Shown: positions 28,864 through 38,359, counted from the first letter of the stretch. The stretch: 64,000 nucleotides of DNA from Trichococcus collinsii (GCF_900107505.1 NZ_FNQH01000001.1:186001-250000); one strand, 5' to 3'. Notes: generated by a model from the letters alone, not told the origin. Numbers and translations are program-made.

Positions 28864-30033
28864 ATGATTAAAAATACAATCAATAAGAAATTCTCCTATA
28901 TGGATTGGCGTCTTCTGATCCCATACATCATACTGTCGGGTTTCGGGATACTGATGGTCTACAGCTCCAGCAGTTACCGTGCCATGACGGATTACAATAA
29001 TTCGGAACATTTCTTTTACAGGCAAATGTTATTCGCTATCCTAGGTTTGTTCGGTGCGCTGTTTGTTTCATTTCTTTCAAAACGTCTGTTCAAAAATGAA
29101 AAGCTGCTTACTTATGTTTTGTTTGGTCTTTTCGTCATCTTGACTTACCTTTTACTTTGGCCGGGTACGGCGACAAAAGGGGCGCGCGGGTGGATTTACA
29201 TTGGATCTTTCGGATTCCAACCCGCCGAGTTCATGAAATTGAACCTGATTCTTTACTTGTCCTGGTTCATTTCCAAACACCAGTCCCGCATCAATGACGC
29301 TTTTTACGATACAATGAAGAAACCGCTCTTGATAATTGCGGCAGCAGTGGTAATGGTCTTCTTACAACCCGATCTTGGCGGGGCTGCCATCATTGCTTTC
29401 ATCTGCCTCGTGCTGTTCCTACACAGTGGAGTCAAGGTAAAATATGGGGTAATAATTTTTGGGGCAATCGGAGCGACATACGCGCTGATTATTGTCATGG
29501 TGAAAACACTCGGGAGTAGCATCCCATTCATCCAGTCCTACCAGATGGAAAGGATCACCTCATTTATCGATCCGTTTGCCGACATACAGGATTCCGGTTA
29601 CCAAGTGGTGAATTCTTACTACGCTTTAAGCAGGGGTGGCCTTTTCGGTGTAGGCATCGGTGAAAGTATCCAGAAGTCCGGCTATTTGCCGGAACCCCAC
29701 ACCGATTTCATATTGTCTATCATCGGGGAAGAGTTGGGCTTGATGGGTGTTGCGTTCGTTTTGGTACTGTTTTTCTATATGGTCTATCGTATTTTTAAGA
29801 ATGCGATCAAAATTAAAGATCCGTTTGCCCAACTGGTCTGTATCGGAATTGGTACTATGTTCCTGGCTCAGGGAGTCATCAATGTTGGCGGAGCAACCGG
29901 CCTGATGCCCTTGACTGGAGTCACCTTTCCGTTCGTCAGTTATGGAGGGTCCAGTTTGTTAGTATCCGCTGTTTCGATCGGATTGGTCAACAATATGTAC
30001 ATCAACGATCAAATTTCCAAACAACCAAAATAA
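28864..30033 (+). CDS. ftsW: cell division lipid II polymerase FtsW (SEDS family)
   Basis: 389-aa membrane protein with about ten transmembrane segments; SEDS glycosyltransferase that polymerises lipid II at the septum together with a class B PBP. Motifs: KGARGWIYIGSFGFQPAEFMK, PHTDFILSIIGEELG and the C-terminal PFVSYGGSSLL. RodA is the main alternative; the ylaN neighbour favours FtsW. Terminator at 30041. Confidence 0.88.
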   Translation: MIKNTINKKFSYMDWRLLIPYIILSGFGILMVYSSSSYRAMTDYNNSEHFFYRQMLFAILGLFGALFVSFLSKRLFKNEKLLTYVLFGLFVILTYLLLWPGTATKGARGWIYIGSFGFQPAEFMKLNLILYLSWFISKHQSRINDAFYDTMKKPLLIIAAAVVMVFLQPDLGGAAIIAFICLVLFLHSGVKVKYGVIIFGAIGATYALIIVMVKTLGSSIPFIQSYQMERITSFIDPFADIQDSGYQVVNSYYALSRGGLFGVGIGESIQKSGYLPEPHTDFILSIIGEELGLMGVAFVLVLFFYMVYRIFKNAIKIKDPFAQLVCIGIGTMFLAQGVINVGGATGLMPLTGVTFPFVSYGGSSLLVSAVSIGLVNNMYINDQISKQPK

Positions 30034-30040
30034 GCATGGT

Positions 30041-30069
30041 AAAAGAGTCGGAAAACCGGCTCTTTTTTT
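30041..30069 (+). terminator. ftsW terminator
   Basis: AAAAGAGTCGG pairs with CCGGCTCTTTT around AAAA, followed by more T. Confidence 0.88.
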
Positions 30070-30218
30070 GGATGGCGGCTTCGATTCCGCAATCTGTGGG
30101 TACAGCCGAACAACAGCTGCCGGAAGCTTTTCGTATGAAGCGAAAATAGAGTATAATAGGATTTATCGTGGTATTCTTTGCCATCTTGACCGTTCAGAAA
30201 TCACAAGGAGGGATAGGG

Positions 30219-31247
30219 ATGAAATTTTCCATCAAAGTAGTGTCACTGTTCATTTTGTTCACTTGTATTGCCTATGCGCTCCCTCTCTATGTGGACAATG
30301 GGGAACGAACCACACCGCCTGCAAGCACCGCGAGGAACGAGCAGGCTTCCATTGATGAAAATGAAGGGTATCCTTTGCCAGTGACGGGGTATGAATCCTA
30401 CATCGGTCAGCCTATTGCCGCCTACACGGCCAAGCATGGCAATCCGATTCGCATCGGTAAAGCCTATGGAGGTAGTGAGTGGTGGGTATTCGGAACAAAT
30501 GCTGTCGACTACATCCAAATTGGTGTCAAGGATGATACCATCCGTTCCCTCTATATTTTGGGAAACAAAATCGAAACGGGCATGTATACGATTGGCATGA
30601 CCCATGAGAATGTACTCGATGAGGGTTACTTGGCACGGAACTTTCAGTTTACTGTCGATGATACGCCATATGAACTGGAATTGTCCAAAAAACAAAAAAA
30701 ATTGACGCCCTTGATTCAGTTTGAGAACGGCAGCTTTGTGATTTTGCTGTTTGACGACGTGACAGAAACGGTTTATGGGATGTACTTCCTTTCGAATGAG
30801 GCGCTGCTGGATTTGGAGTATTATTCTGTCGTCTCCGAAGCAACCTATGAAATCGAACGTGACGACTGGGAACGAAGCGTTGCTGCGGACGAGGAAAATG
30901 TTCTGCAAATCAAAAGCATATTAGGCGTACTGCGGGAACGAAGAGGTTTGACGATGTTCCAGGAATCCGAAGAGTTGATTGCAGCTGCGGGTGACCTTAT
31001 GCCGAGTCAAGCAGGTATCAATGACTTTACGGCAGCCTTTACTTTATCGGATCAACGTATCGATAAAAAATTAGCGGAAGTTGTCCCCGATGCGCGAACA
31101 GGTTTTGTCTTTGATGACGAATGTTACAGTGTTCCCGCTCTCTTCCTGAAGCTGCTGCAAGAGGATAATGTCATTTTTGATGACTATCTGACGCGCTACG
31201 CTGTTGCAGGAAATGAGCATTACCATTTGATCCTTTTGGGCGAATAG
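30219..31247 (+). CDS. CAP-domain protein with CAP-associated N-domain (YlbC-like)
   Basis: 342-aa predicted exported protein. Residues about 4-22 are a signal peptide or anchor; residues about 55-190 fit the CAP-associated N-terminal domain (YIGQPIAAYTAKHGNPIRIG, YGGSEWWVFG), and the C-terminal third fits a CAP/SCP domain (ILGVLRERRGLTMF, then ADLM and YHLILLGE). Corresponds to B. subtilis YlbC by domain layout and position before ylbF/ylbG/rsmD/coaD. Function unknown. AAGGAGGG lies before ATG 30219. A TATAAT at 30152 is its likely -10. Confidence 0.82.
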   Translation: MKFSIKVVSLFILFTCIAYALPLYVDNGERTTPPASTARNEQASIDENEGYPLPVTGYESYIGQPIAAYTAKHGNPIRIGKAYGGSEWWVFGTNAVDYIQIGVKDDTIRSLYILGNKIETGMYTIGMTHENVLDEGYLARNFQFTVDDTPYELELSKKQKKLTPLIQFENGSFVILLFDDVTETVYGMYFLSNEALLDLEYYSVVSEATYEIERDDWERSVAADEENVLQIKSILGVLRERRGLTMFQESEELIAAAGDLMPSQAGINDFTAAFTLSDQRIDKKLAEVVPDARTGFVFDDECYSVPALFLKLLQEDNVIFDDYLTRYAVAGNEHYHLILLGE

Positions 31248-31270
31248 AGTATCTAGACCGATAAAAACGG

Positions 31271-31299
31271 TTGAGTCGCCCGTTATTTCAAGCTATACT
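31271..31299 (+). promoter_or_regulatory. ylbF promoter
   Basis: TTGAGT (31271-31276), 17-nt spacer, TATACT (31294-31299), about 43 bp before ylbF. Confidence 0.75.
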
Positions 31300-31341
31300 A
31301 CAAAGTAGACATCATCAAAACACACAAGGCAGGGGAAACAG

Positions 31342-31785
31342 ATGATCATCAATGAAGCGTACTTTGCGTTGGAAGACCAAACGTTCCGGCTTGTGGAAGC
31401 AATCTGTAGCGGAGAAACTATGTCATCTTATAAGGAAACGAAGCGTATTCTTGCAAAAAATGAAGAGGCTAACGCTAAGATAAGGGCATTTAATGAAGCG
31501 AAAGAGGCATACGAGCGGGTGGAAGCCTATCCTGACTTTGCGCCGGATTATGCGGAAATCAAACAACGCGTTTACCAAGCAAAGAGAATCATGGACTTGG
31601 ATGAATCCGTCTATCGCTTTCGTGCAGCGGAACGTGAATTACAAGTACTTTTGGACAAAATTTCCGAGAGATTGGCGCATGCCATTTCACCGAATATATT
31701 AGTTTCTGCAGGGGACCCATTTTTTCAATCAGGGGATTCAAGTATGCCTGCAGCTTGTCAGATACATATTTCCAGTAGGGGGTAA
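31342..31785 (+). CDS. ylbF: YlbF family regulator
   Basis: 147-aa helical cytoplasmic protein of the YlbF/YmcA family. In B. subtilis YlbF, YmcA and YaaT form the Y-complex that guides RNase Y and affects competence and biofilm formation. Visible are the long amphipathic helices (ALEDQTFRLVEAI, KETKRILAKNEEA) and the family Leu/Asp pattern LDESVYRFRAAE. GCAGGGGAAA precedes the ATG. Four bases separate its stop from ylbG. Confidence 0.85.
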   Translation: MIINEAYFALEDQTFRLVEAICSGETMSSYKETKRILAKNEEANAKIRAFNEAKEAYERVEAYPDFAPDYAEIKQRVYQAKRIMDLDESVYRFRAAERELQVLLDKISERLAHAISPNILVSAGDPFFQSGDSSMPAACQIHISSRG

Positions 31786-31789
31786 ACAC

Positions 31790-32110
31790 ATGAGCTTAGA
31801 AGTGACCAAAAGGCAGGGAATCGTTGTCTGGGTTTATACATTGAGACAGATAAAAAATTTGAAAAGATATGGTTATATCCATTATGTTTCAAACAGAATG
31901 AAATATGTCTTATTGTACGTTGACCAAGAAGAGGCACAGGCCATAGCAGAAAAATTGAACAGTTTGCATTTTGTCCGGAAAGTGGAATTGTCGCATCGTC
32001 CTGAAATCGACATGACCCTGAAGAATGCACTTCCTGACAGGAAAGATCGCAGTAATCCTGAAGCGGAATACAACGTGTCCGCTTTTGAAACGAAGACTTA
32101 TTCTTTTTAG
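31790..32110 (+). CDS. ylbG: YlbG family protein (DUF2129)
   Basis: 106-aa small cytoplasmic protein of the DUF2129/YlbG family, function unknown. Typical features: VTKRQGIVVWVYTLRQIKNL near the start, YGYIHYVSNRMKYVLLYV and FVRKVELSHRPEID. Between ylbF and rsmD as in B. subtilis. Confidence 0.85.
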   Translation: MSLEVTKRQGIVVWVYTLRQIKNLKRYGYIHYVSNRMKYVLLYVDQEEAQAIAEKLNSLHFVRKVELSHRPEIDMTLKNALPDRKDRSNPEAEYNVSAFETKTYSF

Positions 32111-32154
32111 AATGCATACCGAAATAAAAAATATTTATTTGTAGGTGAGGACAG

Positions 32155-32721
32155 ATGCGAGTTATCGCAGGAGAATACAAAGGACGTAGATTAAAAAGCG
32201 TTCCTGGCAGCAATACACGCCCGACGACCGACAAGGTCAAAGAGTCCTTGTTCAATATCATCGGTCCGTTTTTTGATAGCGGAATCAGCCTGGATATGTT
32301 TGCAGGCAGCGGTGGTTTATCAATCGAAGCAGTTTCCCGCGGAATCGATAGAGCGGTAATGTTCGAAAAAAACCGCAAAGCGCTTGATACGATCAGGGAA
32401 AATATCGCAGTCACGAAGGAAGCGGAAAAATTCACTCTTTATGCAGGGGATGCGCGAAAAAATCTTCGCGTCTTCGCTTCGGAAAATCCGAATACACAAT
32501 TTTCTTTGGTTTTTCTTGATCCGCCTTATGCTGAAGAAAAAACGGTGGCTGATATCACTGAAATGATCGCTTTGAAGTTGGTCAACGAAGAAACCGTATT
32601 TGTCTGTGAAATGGCAAAAGAAAACACGTTGCCTGAACAGATCGGGCCATACGGGAAATGGAAACGAGCCGTTTATGGAACCATCGCTATCGAAATGTTC
32701 GACTACAATCAGGAAGGTTGA
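32155..32721 (+). CDS. rsmD: 16S rRNA (guanine(966)-N(2))-methyltransferase
   Basis: 188-aa SAM-dependent enzyme that methylates G966 of 16S rRNA. SAM motif I LDMFAGSGGLSIEA and catalytic motif IV FLDPPY are intact, and the N-terminal GEYKGRRL and RPTTDKVKESLF are typical of RsmD. GTGAGGAC lies before the ATG. Followed at 4 bases by coaD, the usual gene pair. Confidence 0.93.
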   Translation: MRVIAGEYKGRRLKSVPGSNTRPTTDKVKESLFNIIGPFFDSGISLDMFAGSGGLSIEAVSRGIDRAVMFEKNRKALDTIRENIAVTKEAEKFTLYAGDARKNLRVFASENPNTQFSLVFLDPPYAEEKTVADITEMIALKLVNEETVFVCEMAKENTLPEQIGPYGKWKRAVYGTIAIEMFDYNQEG

Positions 32722-32725
32722 TCCC

Positions 32726-33241
32726 ATGAAAAAAACAGCGCTATTTGCGGGGAGTTTTGATCCTTTGACAAACGGGCATATTGACACGATTTCCCGCGCA
32801 GCCATTGTTTTCGACGAAATCGTTATTGCCGTGTCGACCAACACATCCAAGCAATCTTTATTTGACGGTGAACAAAGGATACAGTTGGTTGCCGAAGCTA
32901 TGCGTGACTTTCCACAGGTCCGCGTCATCCGCCATACCGGTGGGCTTACGATTGAAATGGCAAAGGATGTAGGTGCCTGCGCGCTTTTACGCGGAGTGCG
33001 AAACGTAAAGGACTTCGAGTACGAACACAGCATTGCCTCGATGAACAAGCTGCAGGCTCCGGATCTGGAGACGGTGATTCTGTTGTCTTCAGAAAACTAT
33101 CGTTACCTCAGTTCCAGTCTGATCAAGGAAGTCGCGATGTTCGGCGGGGATGTATCCACCTTGGTGCCGGCCAACATCAACGCCGCTATCGTTCAGAAAT
33201 TCAAGGACAGCGCGTTCAAGGGTAAAAAAATATCGGAATGA
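32726..33241 (+). CDS. coaD: pantetheine-phosphate adenylyltransferase
   Basis: Adenylates 4'-phosphopantetheine to dephospho-CoA, the fourth step from pantothenate. 171 aa. Nucleotidyltransferase motif TNGHIDTI, GSFDPLT, the phosphopantetheine loop GVRNVKDFEYE and the KMSKS-like YLSSSLIKEV. Start 32726 with GGAAGG upstream; longer frames overlap rsmD. Links functionally to the panBCD operon. Terminator follows. Confidence 0.95.
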   Translation: MKKTALFAGSFDPLTNGHIDTISRAAIVFDEIVIAVSTNTSKQSLFDGEQRIQLVAEAMRDFPQVRVIRHTGGLTIEMAKDVGACALLRGVRNVKDFEYEHSIASMNKLQAPDLETVILLSSENYRYLSSSLIKEVAMFGGDVSTLVPANINAAIVQKFKDSAFKGKKISE

Positions 33242-33256
33242 ATCGAGCATTTGCAT

Positions 33257-33299
33257 AAGGTTAGGAGAGGAGCCATTGGTTCTTTTCCTAACCTTTTTA
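33257..33299 (+). terminator. coaD terminator
   Basis: AAGGTTAGGA pairs with TCCTAACCTT, then TTTAT; an inner GAGCC/GGTTC pairing shortens the loop. Confidence 0.85.
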
Positions 33300-33392
33300 T
33301 TTTGCTGCCCAAGTGGAGAGATATTTTCGGACGGTTGAATATTTCTGTGCTTTTTCGCGTATGTTGTCAATAGATGCGAAAGGAGGGATAGC

Positions 33393-34085
33393 TTGGATGC
33401 TATTCGGGAATGGCTTGCTTGGCATAAGCAGGAAGTGTTCAGATTTGCCGTCTTGTTTTTGTTTCTTTCTGTAGGTCTCTTTGGGCTAGGCAGATTGATA
33501 CACGGCAATACGACAGAAACCGGCGCGGGAGAACTACAGTTGGATGAGACCTTTCTGGCGGCAAGCTCTGCTGAGACAAACCAGTCTTCAGTGCACTCGG
33601 AAGAGTCGGGGCCAATCCAGGAAATCATCATCGTGGACATCAAAGGCGCCGTAAAAAATCCAGGTGTATACCAGGCTGATGCTGATATGCGTGTTATTGA
33701 CATAATTGATTTGGCGGGTGGTTTAAGTGAAACGGCGGATGCCGATACAGTGAATCTGTCCCAGCGCGTGACGGATCAGATGGTAATCTATATCGCTGCA
33801 GTCGGGGAAGAATCCAATCATCCGATTGTGGTGCCAGAAAACACGCTGACTGGACAAGAAACTGAAAATCAAGAGGCTGAAACCGATAAAGTAGACATCA
33901 ATACGGCGGATACGGTGTTGCTGCAGACATTGAACGGGATAGGTGAAAAAAAAGCTGCGCTCATCATTGCGTATCGTGAGGAGAACGGCTCTTTCCAGAC
34001 GATCGAGGAAATAATGGAAGTTTCAGGAATCGGTGAAAAAACCTTCGAGGGGTTTAAAGATCTAATCATGGTCGGAGCAAAATAA
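33393..34085 (+). CDS. comEA: competence DNA receptor ComEA
   Basis: 230-aa membrane-anchored double-stranded DNA receptor of the transformation machinery. One membrane segment (about 14-36), a Ser/Glu-rich linker, an SLBB domain (IIVDIKGAVKNPGVY) and a C-terminal helix-hairpin-helix pair (VDINTADTVLLQTLNGIGE, MEVSGIGEKTFE) that binds DNA. The start is a TTG, with GGAGG 6 nt before it and no better ATG. First gene of comEA-comEB-comEC. Confidence 0.92.
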   Translation: MDAIREWLAWHKQEVFRFAVLFLFLSVGLFGLGRLIHGNTTETGAGELQLDETFLAASSAETNQSSVHSEESGPIQEIIIVDIKGAVKNPGVYQADADMRVIDIIDLAGGLSETADADTVNLSQRVTDQMVIYIAAVGEESNHPIVVPENTLTGQETENQEAETDKVDINTADTVLLQTLNGIGEKKAALIIAYREENGSFQTIEEIMEVSGIGEKTFEGFKDLIMVGAK

Positions 34086-34145
34086 AATTGAATCAAGGGA
34101 GCGGCTCTTGTATACTTAAATTTATATATGGATGGAGGTTACTGC

Positions 34146-34655
34146 ATGGAAAGAATTCCTTGGAATCAATATTTTATGGCACAAAGCGTGCTGCTCTCGC
34201 TGAGGAGCACTTGTAAACGGTTGGAGGTCGGGGCGACAATCGTCAGAGACAAACGCATCATTGCCGGAGGATACAACGGGAGTGTTTCCGGCGACGTCCA
34301 CTGCATCGATGAGGGTTGCTACGTCGTGAACGGGCACTGTGTCCGCACTATTCACGCGGAAATGAATGCAATCCTGCAGTGCGCCAAATTCGGCGCCCAG
34401 ACCGAGAAAGCGGAAATATATGTGACACATTTTCCTTGCTTGCAATGCACAAAAATGATTTTGCAGGCCGGCATCAAGAAAATCTACTATTTGGAAGACT
34501 ATCATAATGACTCTTACGCCGTCCATCTTTTGGATGCAATGGACATTCCGTATGAACAAGTCCCCCTCGATCCGGATTATTTTTCTCAATTACTGAAACG
34601 AAAAGAACAATCAGATGATGACTCTGCTGCTTGTTGCGGTCATCATGATGCCTGA
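34146..34655 (+). CDS. comEB: dCMP deaminase (ComEB)
   Basis: 169-aa zinc deaminase that turns dCMP into dUMP. Zinc site HAEMNAI (His and catalytic Glu) and PCLQC (two Cys). An extra Cys cluster near HCIDEGCYVVNGHC is typical of this type. Named comEB from its place in the com operon; the Bacillus homologue is not needed for DNA uptake. GGAGG lies before ATG 34146. The last residues are Cys/His-rich (CCGHHD). Confidence 0.92.
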   Translation: MERIPWNQYFMAQSVLLSLRSTCKRLEVGATIVRDKRIIAGGYNGSVSGDVHCIDEGCYVVNGHCVRTIHAEMNAILQCAKFGAQTEKAEIYVTHFPCLQCTKMILQAGIKKIYYLEDYHNDSYAVHLLDAMDIPYEQVPLDPDYFSQLLKRKEQSDDDSAACCGHHDA

Positions 34656-34675
34656 CCATTAAAGGCTATCTGCTT

Positions 34676-36991
34676 TTGCCTGCCTTGCTCGTCTTCCCGA
34701 TAACCATTATTGGGTTTGACGGAACCAACGTTTTTGCATGGGGACTGTTGTTGGTCATTTTTGCGCGCCTTTTCTTTATGGGATCCAAGCTTTTGAACGG
34801 CATTGCTGCCGCTATAGTGACCGCAAGCCTTCTCAGCTTGCTAATCCACCAATGGACAAGTGTATCTGACTTCACTGCTCAGGAAGCGGAAGTAATCACA
34901 ACAGCTACGCTACAGTTGGATCCGAATGATATGCGGATCAACGGCGATTTGGTGACTGGAGAAGCTCTGCTGCAATCGGAGGGCAAGGAGGAAAAGGTTT
35001 ATTTCTATTACACGATCGAAACGGAAGAAGAAAAGTTCGACTGGGAGCAACAACGGTTTCCCCAACGGATCGTTGCCACAGTCGAGTTAGAGGAGCCAGA
35101 AGCTGAGCGGAATCTATACCAATTTGATTTTGGAGATTATCTGAATGCGAAAAGCATCTATTGGGTCGTCACGGTCGAAGCGATAGAGTCTCGGAGCGAG
35201 GAGCGTTCTTTCTGGTCTTGGCCAAGCAACATCAGGAGATCCATCATTTTGATGCTGGAAAAGTTACCCGCTGTCCAGACGACCGATTACATCCAAACAA
35301 TGTTATTCAATCAGTCGCATGCCCTTGCGGGGGATACTTTGGATGCCTACCGTGGAATCGGGTTATTGCATCTTTTTTCCATCTCCGGTATGCATATTCA
35401 GCTTCTGCTATCCCAGCTGCGTTTTATCCTGCTGCGGATGAAAGTCAGCCATGAGACCACGGACAAGTTGCTTGTCGTATTTTTGATCGCTTACGGTGTG
35501 TTGACCGGGTGGGGAATTGGTGTCTTCCGGGCCATCTGTACGCATTTTATCCTTTTGATGGGGAAAATCACCGGCCGTCGGGTTGAAGCGAAGGATGCCT
35601 TCGCGCTTACAGTGATGATTGCTGTTTTTTACAATCCGCTGCTTATCTATTCGGCAAGTTTCCAATTGAGCTATCTTTTGGCGGGGGTGTTGTATTTCAT
35701 TGCTCCGGTTAGTTCGGAATGGAAAATGAATGGCCTGTTGAAGGATATCTGTTTGACGGCCCTGATGACGTTGGCGTCCTTTCCTGTCGTCGCCTATCAT
35801 TTTTTTGAGGTTTCCTGGCTCGGAATCTTTGTGAATGTAATCTTTTCGTTCTGTTTTTCTTGGTTGCTTTTCCCGCTGTTTTGGTTGTTGTTCTTTGTCG
35901 TGCTTTTTTCCCCGGAAACGCCTTTGCTGGGATTACTTTGCGCAGTGTCCGACAAATTGCTCAGCTTATTGGAAATCTTCGCAAGAGCAGCCGCGGATTT
36001 GGATTTTGCGAGACTCATAACAGGGAGACCACCTGCCTTATATTTTGCGTTGGTCTGGATCGCATTGATTCTGCTCTTGCTGAGTGTTGAAAAGAAACAA
36101 AGGGATATCCGGATACTTTGTTTTCTGATGGCTGCGGTCGGTTTGTTTTCCTTCGCCCATCAGCTTAATCCTTCCGGAAAAGTCGTAATGCTTGATGTGG
36201 GGCAAGGGGATGCCATTCTGATTATAACGCCGTTTCATCATCGGGTCATTCTGATAGACACGGGCGGCATGTTGACTTTTGAAAAAGAAGCCTGGCAAGC
36301 CCGGGAAACAGCGACCACCGCCGGCGAAAAGCTGGTGTCGATCATAAAAGCGGAAGGCGTGAAAAAATTGGACAAGGTCTTTCTCACGCATGCCGATCAG
36401 GATCATGTTGGTTCGTTGGGTGAACTCGCCGAAGGCTTGCCGATCGATGCGGTCTATTTTCCTAAAGGAGCGGAAGGGAATGCGGCGTTCGCCGCAGTGC
36501 TCCTTGAACTGCAAAGTCAACACCAAGTGGGGCTGTTCCCTTTGTTGGGCAAGGTCGACCTGGAGATTGATGCTGATTTTATTTTTCACATCCTGGCCCC
36601 TTTAGCGCCGGGAGAAGGCGGAAATGAGGATTCATTGGTCATCCAAACAAGCATAGGCGGTTTGGATTGGCTGTTCACAGGCGATCTCGGAGAAGAAGGG
36701 GAAGATTTGCTGATGCGCACTTATCCTGATCTGAAGACCGATATCCTGAAAATAGGTCACCACGGGAGCGCAACATCCAGTTCGGAAGGCTTCTTGAATC
36801 ATGTCCAACCTGAATTGGCCTTGATATCCGTTGGGAAACAGAACCGTTATGGTCATCCGGATGCGGAAATACTGGAACGTCTGGAATCGCGGAATATTAC
36901 TATATTTCGCACAGATCGACAGGGCGCTATCCACTTCCGGTATGGGTCAGGGGAAACAGAATGGCGAACCATTTTGGAGAACAAAAAATAA
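34676..36991 (+). CDS. comEC: DNA internalization channel ComEC/Rec2
   Basis: 771 aa or slightly more; polytopic membrane channel for single-stranded DNA entry. N-terminal membrane helices, a DUF4131/OB-like extracellular part, the Competence domain (LFSISGMHIQLLLSQLRF, GWGIGVFRA), then a C-terminal metallo-beta-lactamase domain with DVGQGDAILI, THADQDHVGS and KIGHHGS. The start is uncertain: the frame stays open to a stop at 34646-34648, and the natural N-terminus seems to include KGYLLLPALL just upstream, where only CTG (34652) or ATT (34658) could start; TTG 34676 is the first usual start codon. No clear ribosome site is seen. Confidence 0.9.
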   Translation: MPALLVFPITIIGFDGTNVFAWGLLLVIFARLFFMGSKLLNGIAAAIVTASLLSLLIHQWTSVSDFTAQEAEVITTATLQLDPNDMRINGDLVTGEALLQSEGKEEKVYFYYTIETEEEKFDWEQQRFPQRIVATVELEEPEAERNLYQFDFGDYLNAKSIYWVVTVEAIESRSEERSFWSWPSNIRRSIILMLEKLPAVQTTDYIQTMLFNQSHALAGDTLDAYRGIGLLHLFSISGMHIQLLLSQLRFILLRMKVSHETTDKLLVVFLIAYGVLTGWGIGVFRAICTHFILLMGKITGRRVEAKDAFALTVMIAVFYNPLLIYSASFQLSYLLAGVLYFIAPVSSEWKMNGLLKDICLTALMTLASFPVVAYHFFEVSWLGIFVNVIFSFCFSWLLFPLFWLLFFVVLFSPETPLLGLLCAVSDKLLSLLEIFARAAADLDFARLITGRPPALYFALVWIALILLLLSVEKKQRDIRILCFLMAAVGLFSFAHQLNPSGKVVMLDVGQGDAILIITPFHHRVILIDTGGMLTFEKEAWQARETATTAGEKLVSIIKAEGVKKLDKVFLTHADQDHVGSLGELAEGLPIDAVYFPKGAEGNAAFAAVLLELQSQHQVGLFPLLGKVDLEIDADFIFHILAPLAPGEGGNEDSLVIQTSIGGLDWLFTGDLGEEGEDLLMRTYPDLKTDILKIGHHGSATSSSEGFLNHVQPELALISVGKQNRYGHPDAEILERLESRNITIFRTDRQGAIHFRYGSGETEWRTILENKK

Positions 36992-36996
36992 TAATA

Positions 36997-38049
36997 ATGA
37001 ATGGTGGTCCAAGCGTGAATTATACAACGGAGATGTCCAAAATAAAAAAAGGTCAGCTACAACCGGTCTATTTATTTTTGGGTAAAGAAGATTTTTTTAT
37101 AGAAGAAGCGAAGCAATTGTTGCTGCGTACAGTGGTTGACGAAGCCGACAAGGATTTGAATGTCGGCATATTCAATATGGATGGGACGTTGTTGGATCGG
37201 GCTCTTGAAGATGCGGAGTCGCTGCCTTTTTTTGGGGAAAGGCGTTTGGTCATCATTGAAAACCCACTTTTTTTGACAGCCGAAAAACCCAAAAATGGGC
37301 TGGAACATGATCTTGCCTGGTTGGAGGGTTACCTGGAGAACCCTTCGCCCTCAACAATTCTAGCTATTTTTGCGCCTTATGAAAAATTGGACAGCAGAAA
37401 AAAAATATCGAAACTCCTGGCTAAGAAGGCCGTCACTGTTGATGTTTCTCCTTTGGCGGAAAAAGAAGCCCGCAAATTTTTGGGGGACATGATAAAAAAT
37501 GAAGGCTATCTGATGGACCGCGACGCACTTGAGCTATTTTACGAGCGGATCGAAAATCAGCTTTCGCGGGGAATGAGGGAGTTGCCTAAGTTGTTTCTCG
37601 CCGGATCTGAAAACAAAAAACTCACCAAAAAGATGGTGATCGACTTGATCCCGCGAAATCTGGAACAAAATATTTTTGAATTGGTGACGCAGGTTCTGAA
37701 CAAGAACACGTATCTGGCCATCCAGATTTATCGGGATCTGTTGCTCCAAAAAGAGGAACCGATCAAAATCAATGCTATCCTTCTGGGGCAATTCCGGCTG
37801 TTGCTGCAAGTTAAGCTGCTCTCAAAAAATGGGTATCAACAAACCGATATCACCAAAGTGTTGAAAATCCATCCTTATCGTGTGAAACTTGCTTTCCAGC
37901 AAGTGAGAAATCTTTCCGAAAAGGTATTGGCGGATGCATTTCAGGGATTGGTCGAGACGGAGTATAACATGAAGACAGGGCAGGGGTTGAAAGAGATACA
38001 ATTTGAGTTATTTCTGATCCGCTACGCAAACGCAATACCCAAACAATAA
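36997..38049 (+). CDS. holA: DNA polymerase III delta subunit
   Basis: 350-aa clamp-loader subunit that opens the sliding clamp. N-terminal AAA+-like domain (QPVYLFLGKEDFFIEEA, FNMDGT, LPFFGERRLVII) without Walker A, a middle lid and the C-terminal collar (PYRVKLAFQQVRNLSE). The start could be ATG 36997 or GTG 37015, which has GGTGG at a good distance. It follows comEC by 5 bases, a common Firmicutes arrangement, and precedes rpsT on the other strand. Confidence 0.9.
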   Translation: MNGGPSVNYTTEMSKIKKGQLQPVYLFLGKEDFFIEEAKQLLLRTVVDEADKDLNVGIFNMDGTLLDRALEDAESLPFFGERRLVIIENPLFLTAEKPKNGLEHDLAWLEGYLENPSPSTILAIFAPYEKLDSRKKISKLLAKKAVTVDVSPLAEKEARKFLGDMIKNEGYLMDRDALELFYERIENQLSRGMRELPKLFLAGSENKKLTKKMVIDLIPRNLEQNIFELVTQVLNKNTYLAIQIYRDLLLQKEEPIKINAILLGQFRLLLQVKLLSKNGYQQTDITKVLKIHPYRVKLAFQQVRNLSEKVLADAFQGLVETEYNMKTGQGLKEIQFELFLIRYANAIPKQ

Positions 38050-38057
38050 AATTAAAG

Positions 38058-38215
38058 GAGAAAAGCGGAACGGGTTCGGTCAGCCCTGAAAGAAATTTAG
38101 GAAATCGTGCTCCGCAACGTTCCCTACGGTCACCTTAGACTCCCATGCAACTGAGCATCGTAGAGCGCAATAGGTACGATTTACCTAATTTCAGAAGGGC
38201 TAACCCGTGAAGCTG
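38058..38215 (+). repeat. fold-back dispersed repeat, copy 1
   Basis: About 158 nt that match, in opposite orientation, 46304-46487. Shared blocks include GAGAAAAGCGG at the start, GAAAGAAATTTAGGAAATC, GCAACGTTCCCTACGGTCAC and GAGCATCG(T/C)AGAGCGCAAT. The ends pair with each other (AGCCCT with AGGGCT, GAAATT with AATTTC), so the whole element folds back. No open frame. It lies between the 3' ends of holA and rpsT. Confidence 0.85.
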
Positions 38216-38316
38216 GACATCATTTTGTATGCGTGAAATAAGTTGCAAATCAGTTTAACACCTGTGGTGATACGCTTCTTAGTTTGATAAGTTATACAAA
38301 TTACTTTCATACGAAA

Positions 38317-38359
38317 AAGGCCGAGGACGGACCAGTTGGACTGGTCTGTCTTCGGCCTT
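38317..38359. terminator. 20-bp bidirectional terminator
   Basis: Twenty-pair stem (38317-38336 with 38340-38359) with three mismatched or G-T positions and a TGG loop; A5 on the left gives the T run for rpsT on the minus strand. Confidence 0.9.

Noticed and set aside
30243-30908. 221-codon minus-strand frame
   Set aside because: Shadow of the YlbC-like gene; no start signals or recognisable motifs.
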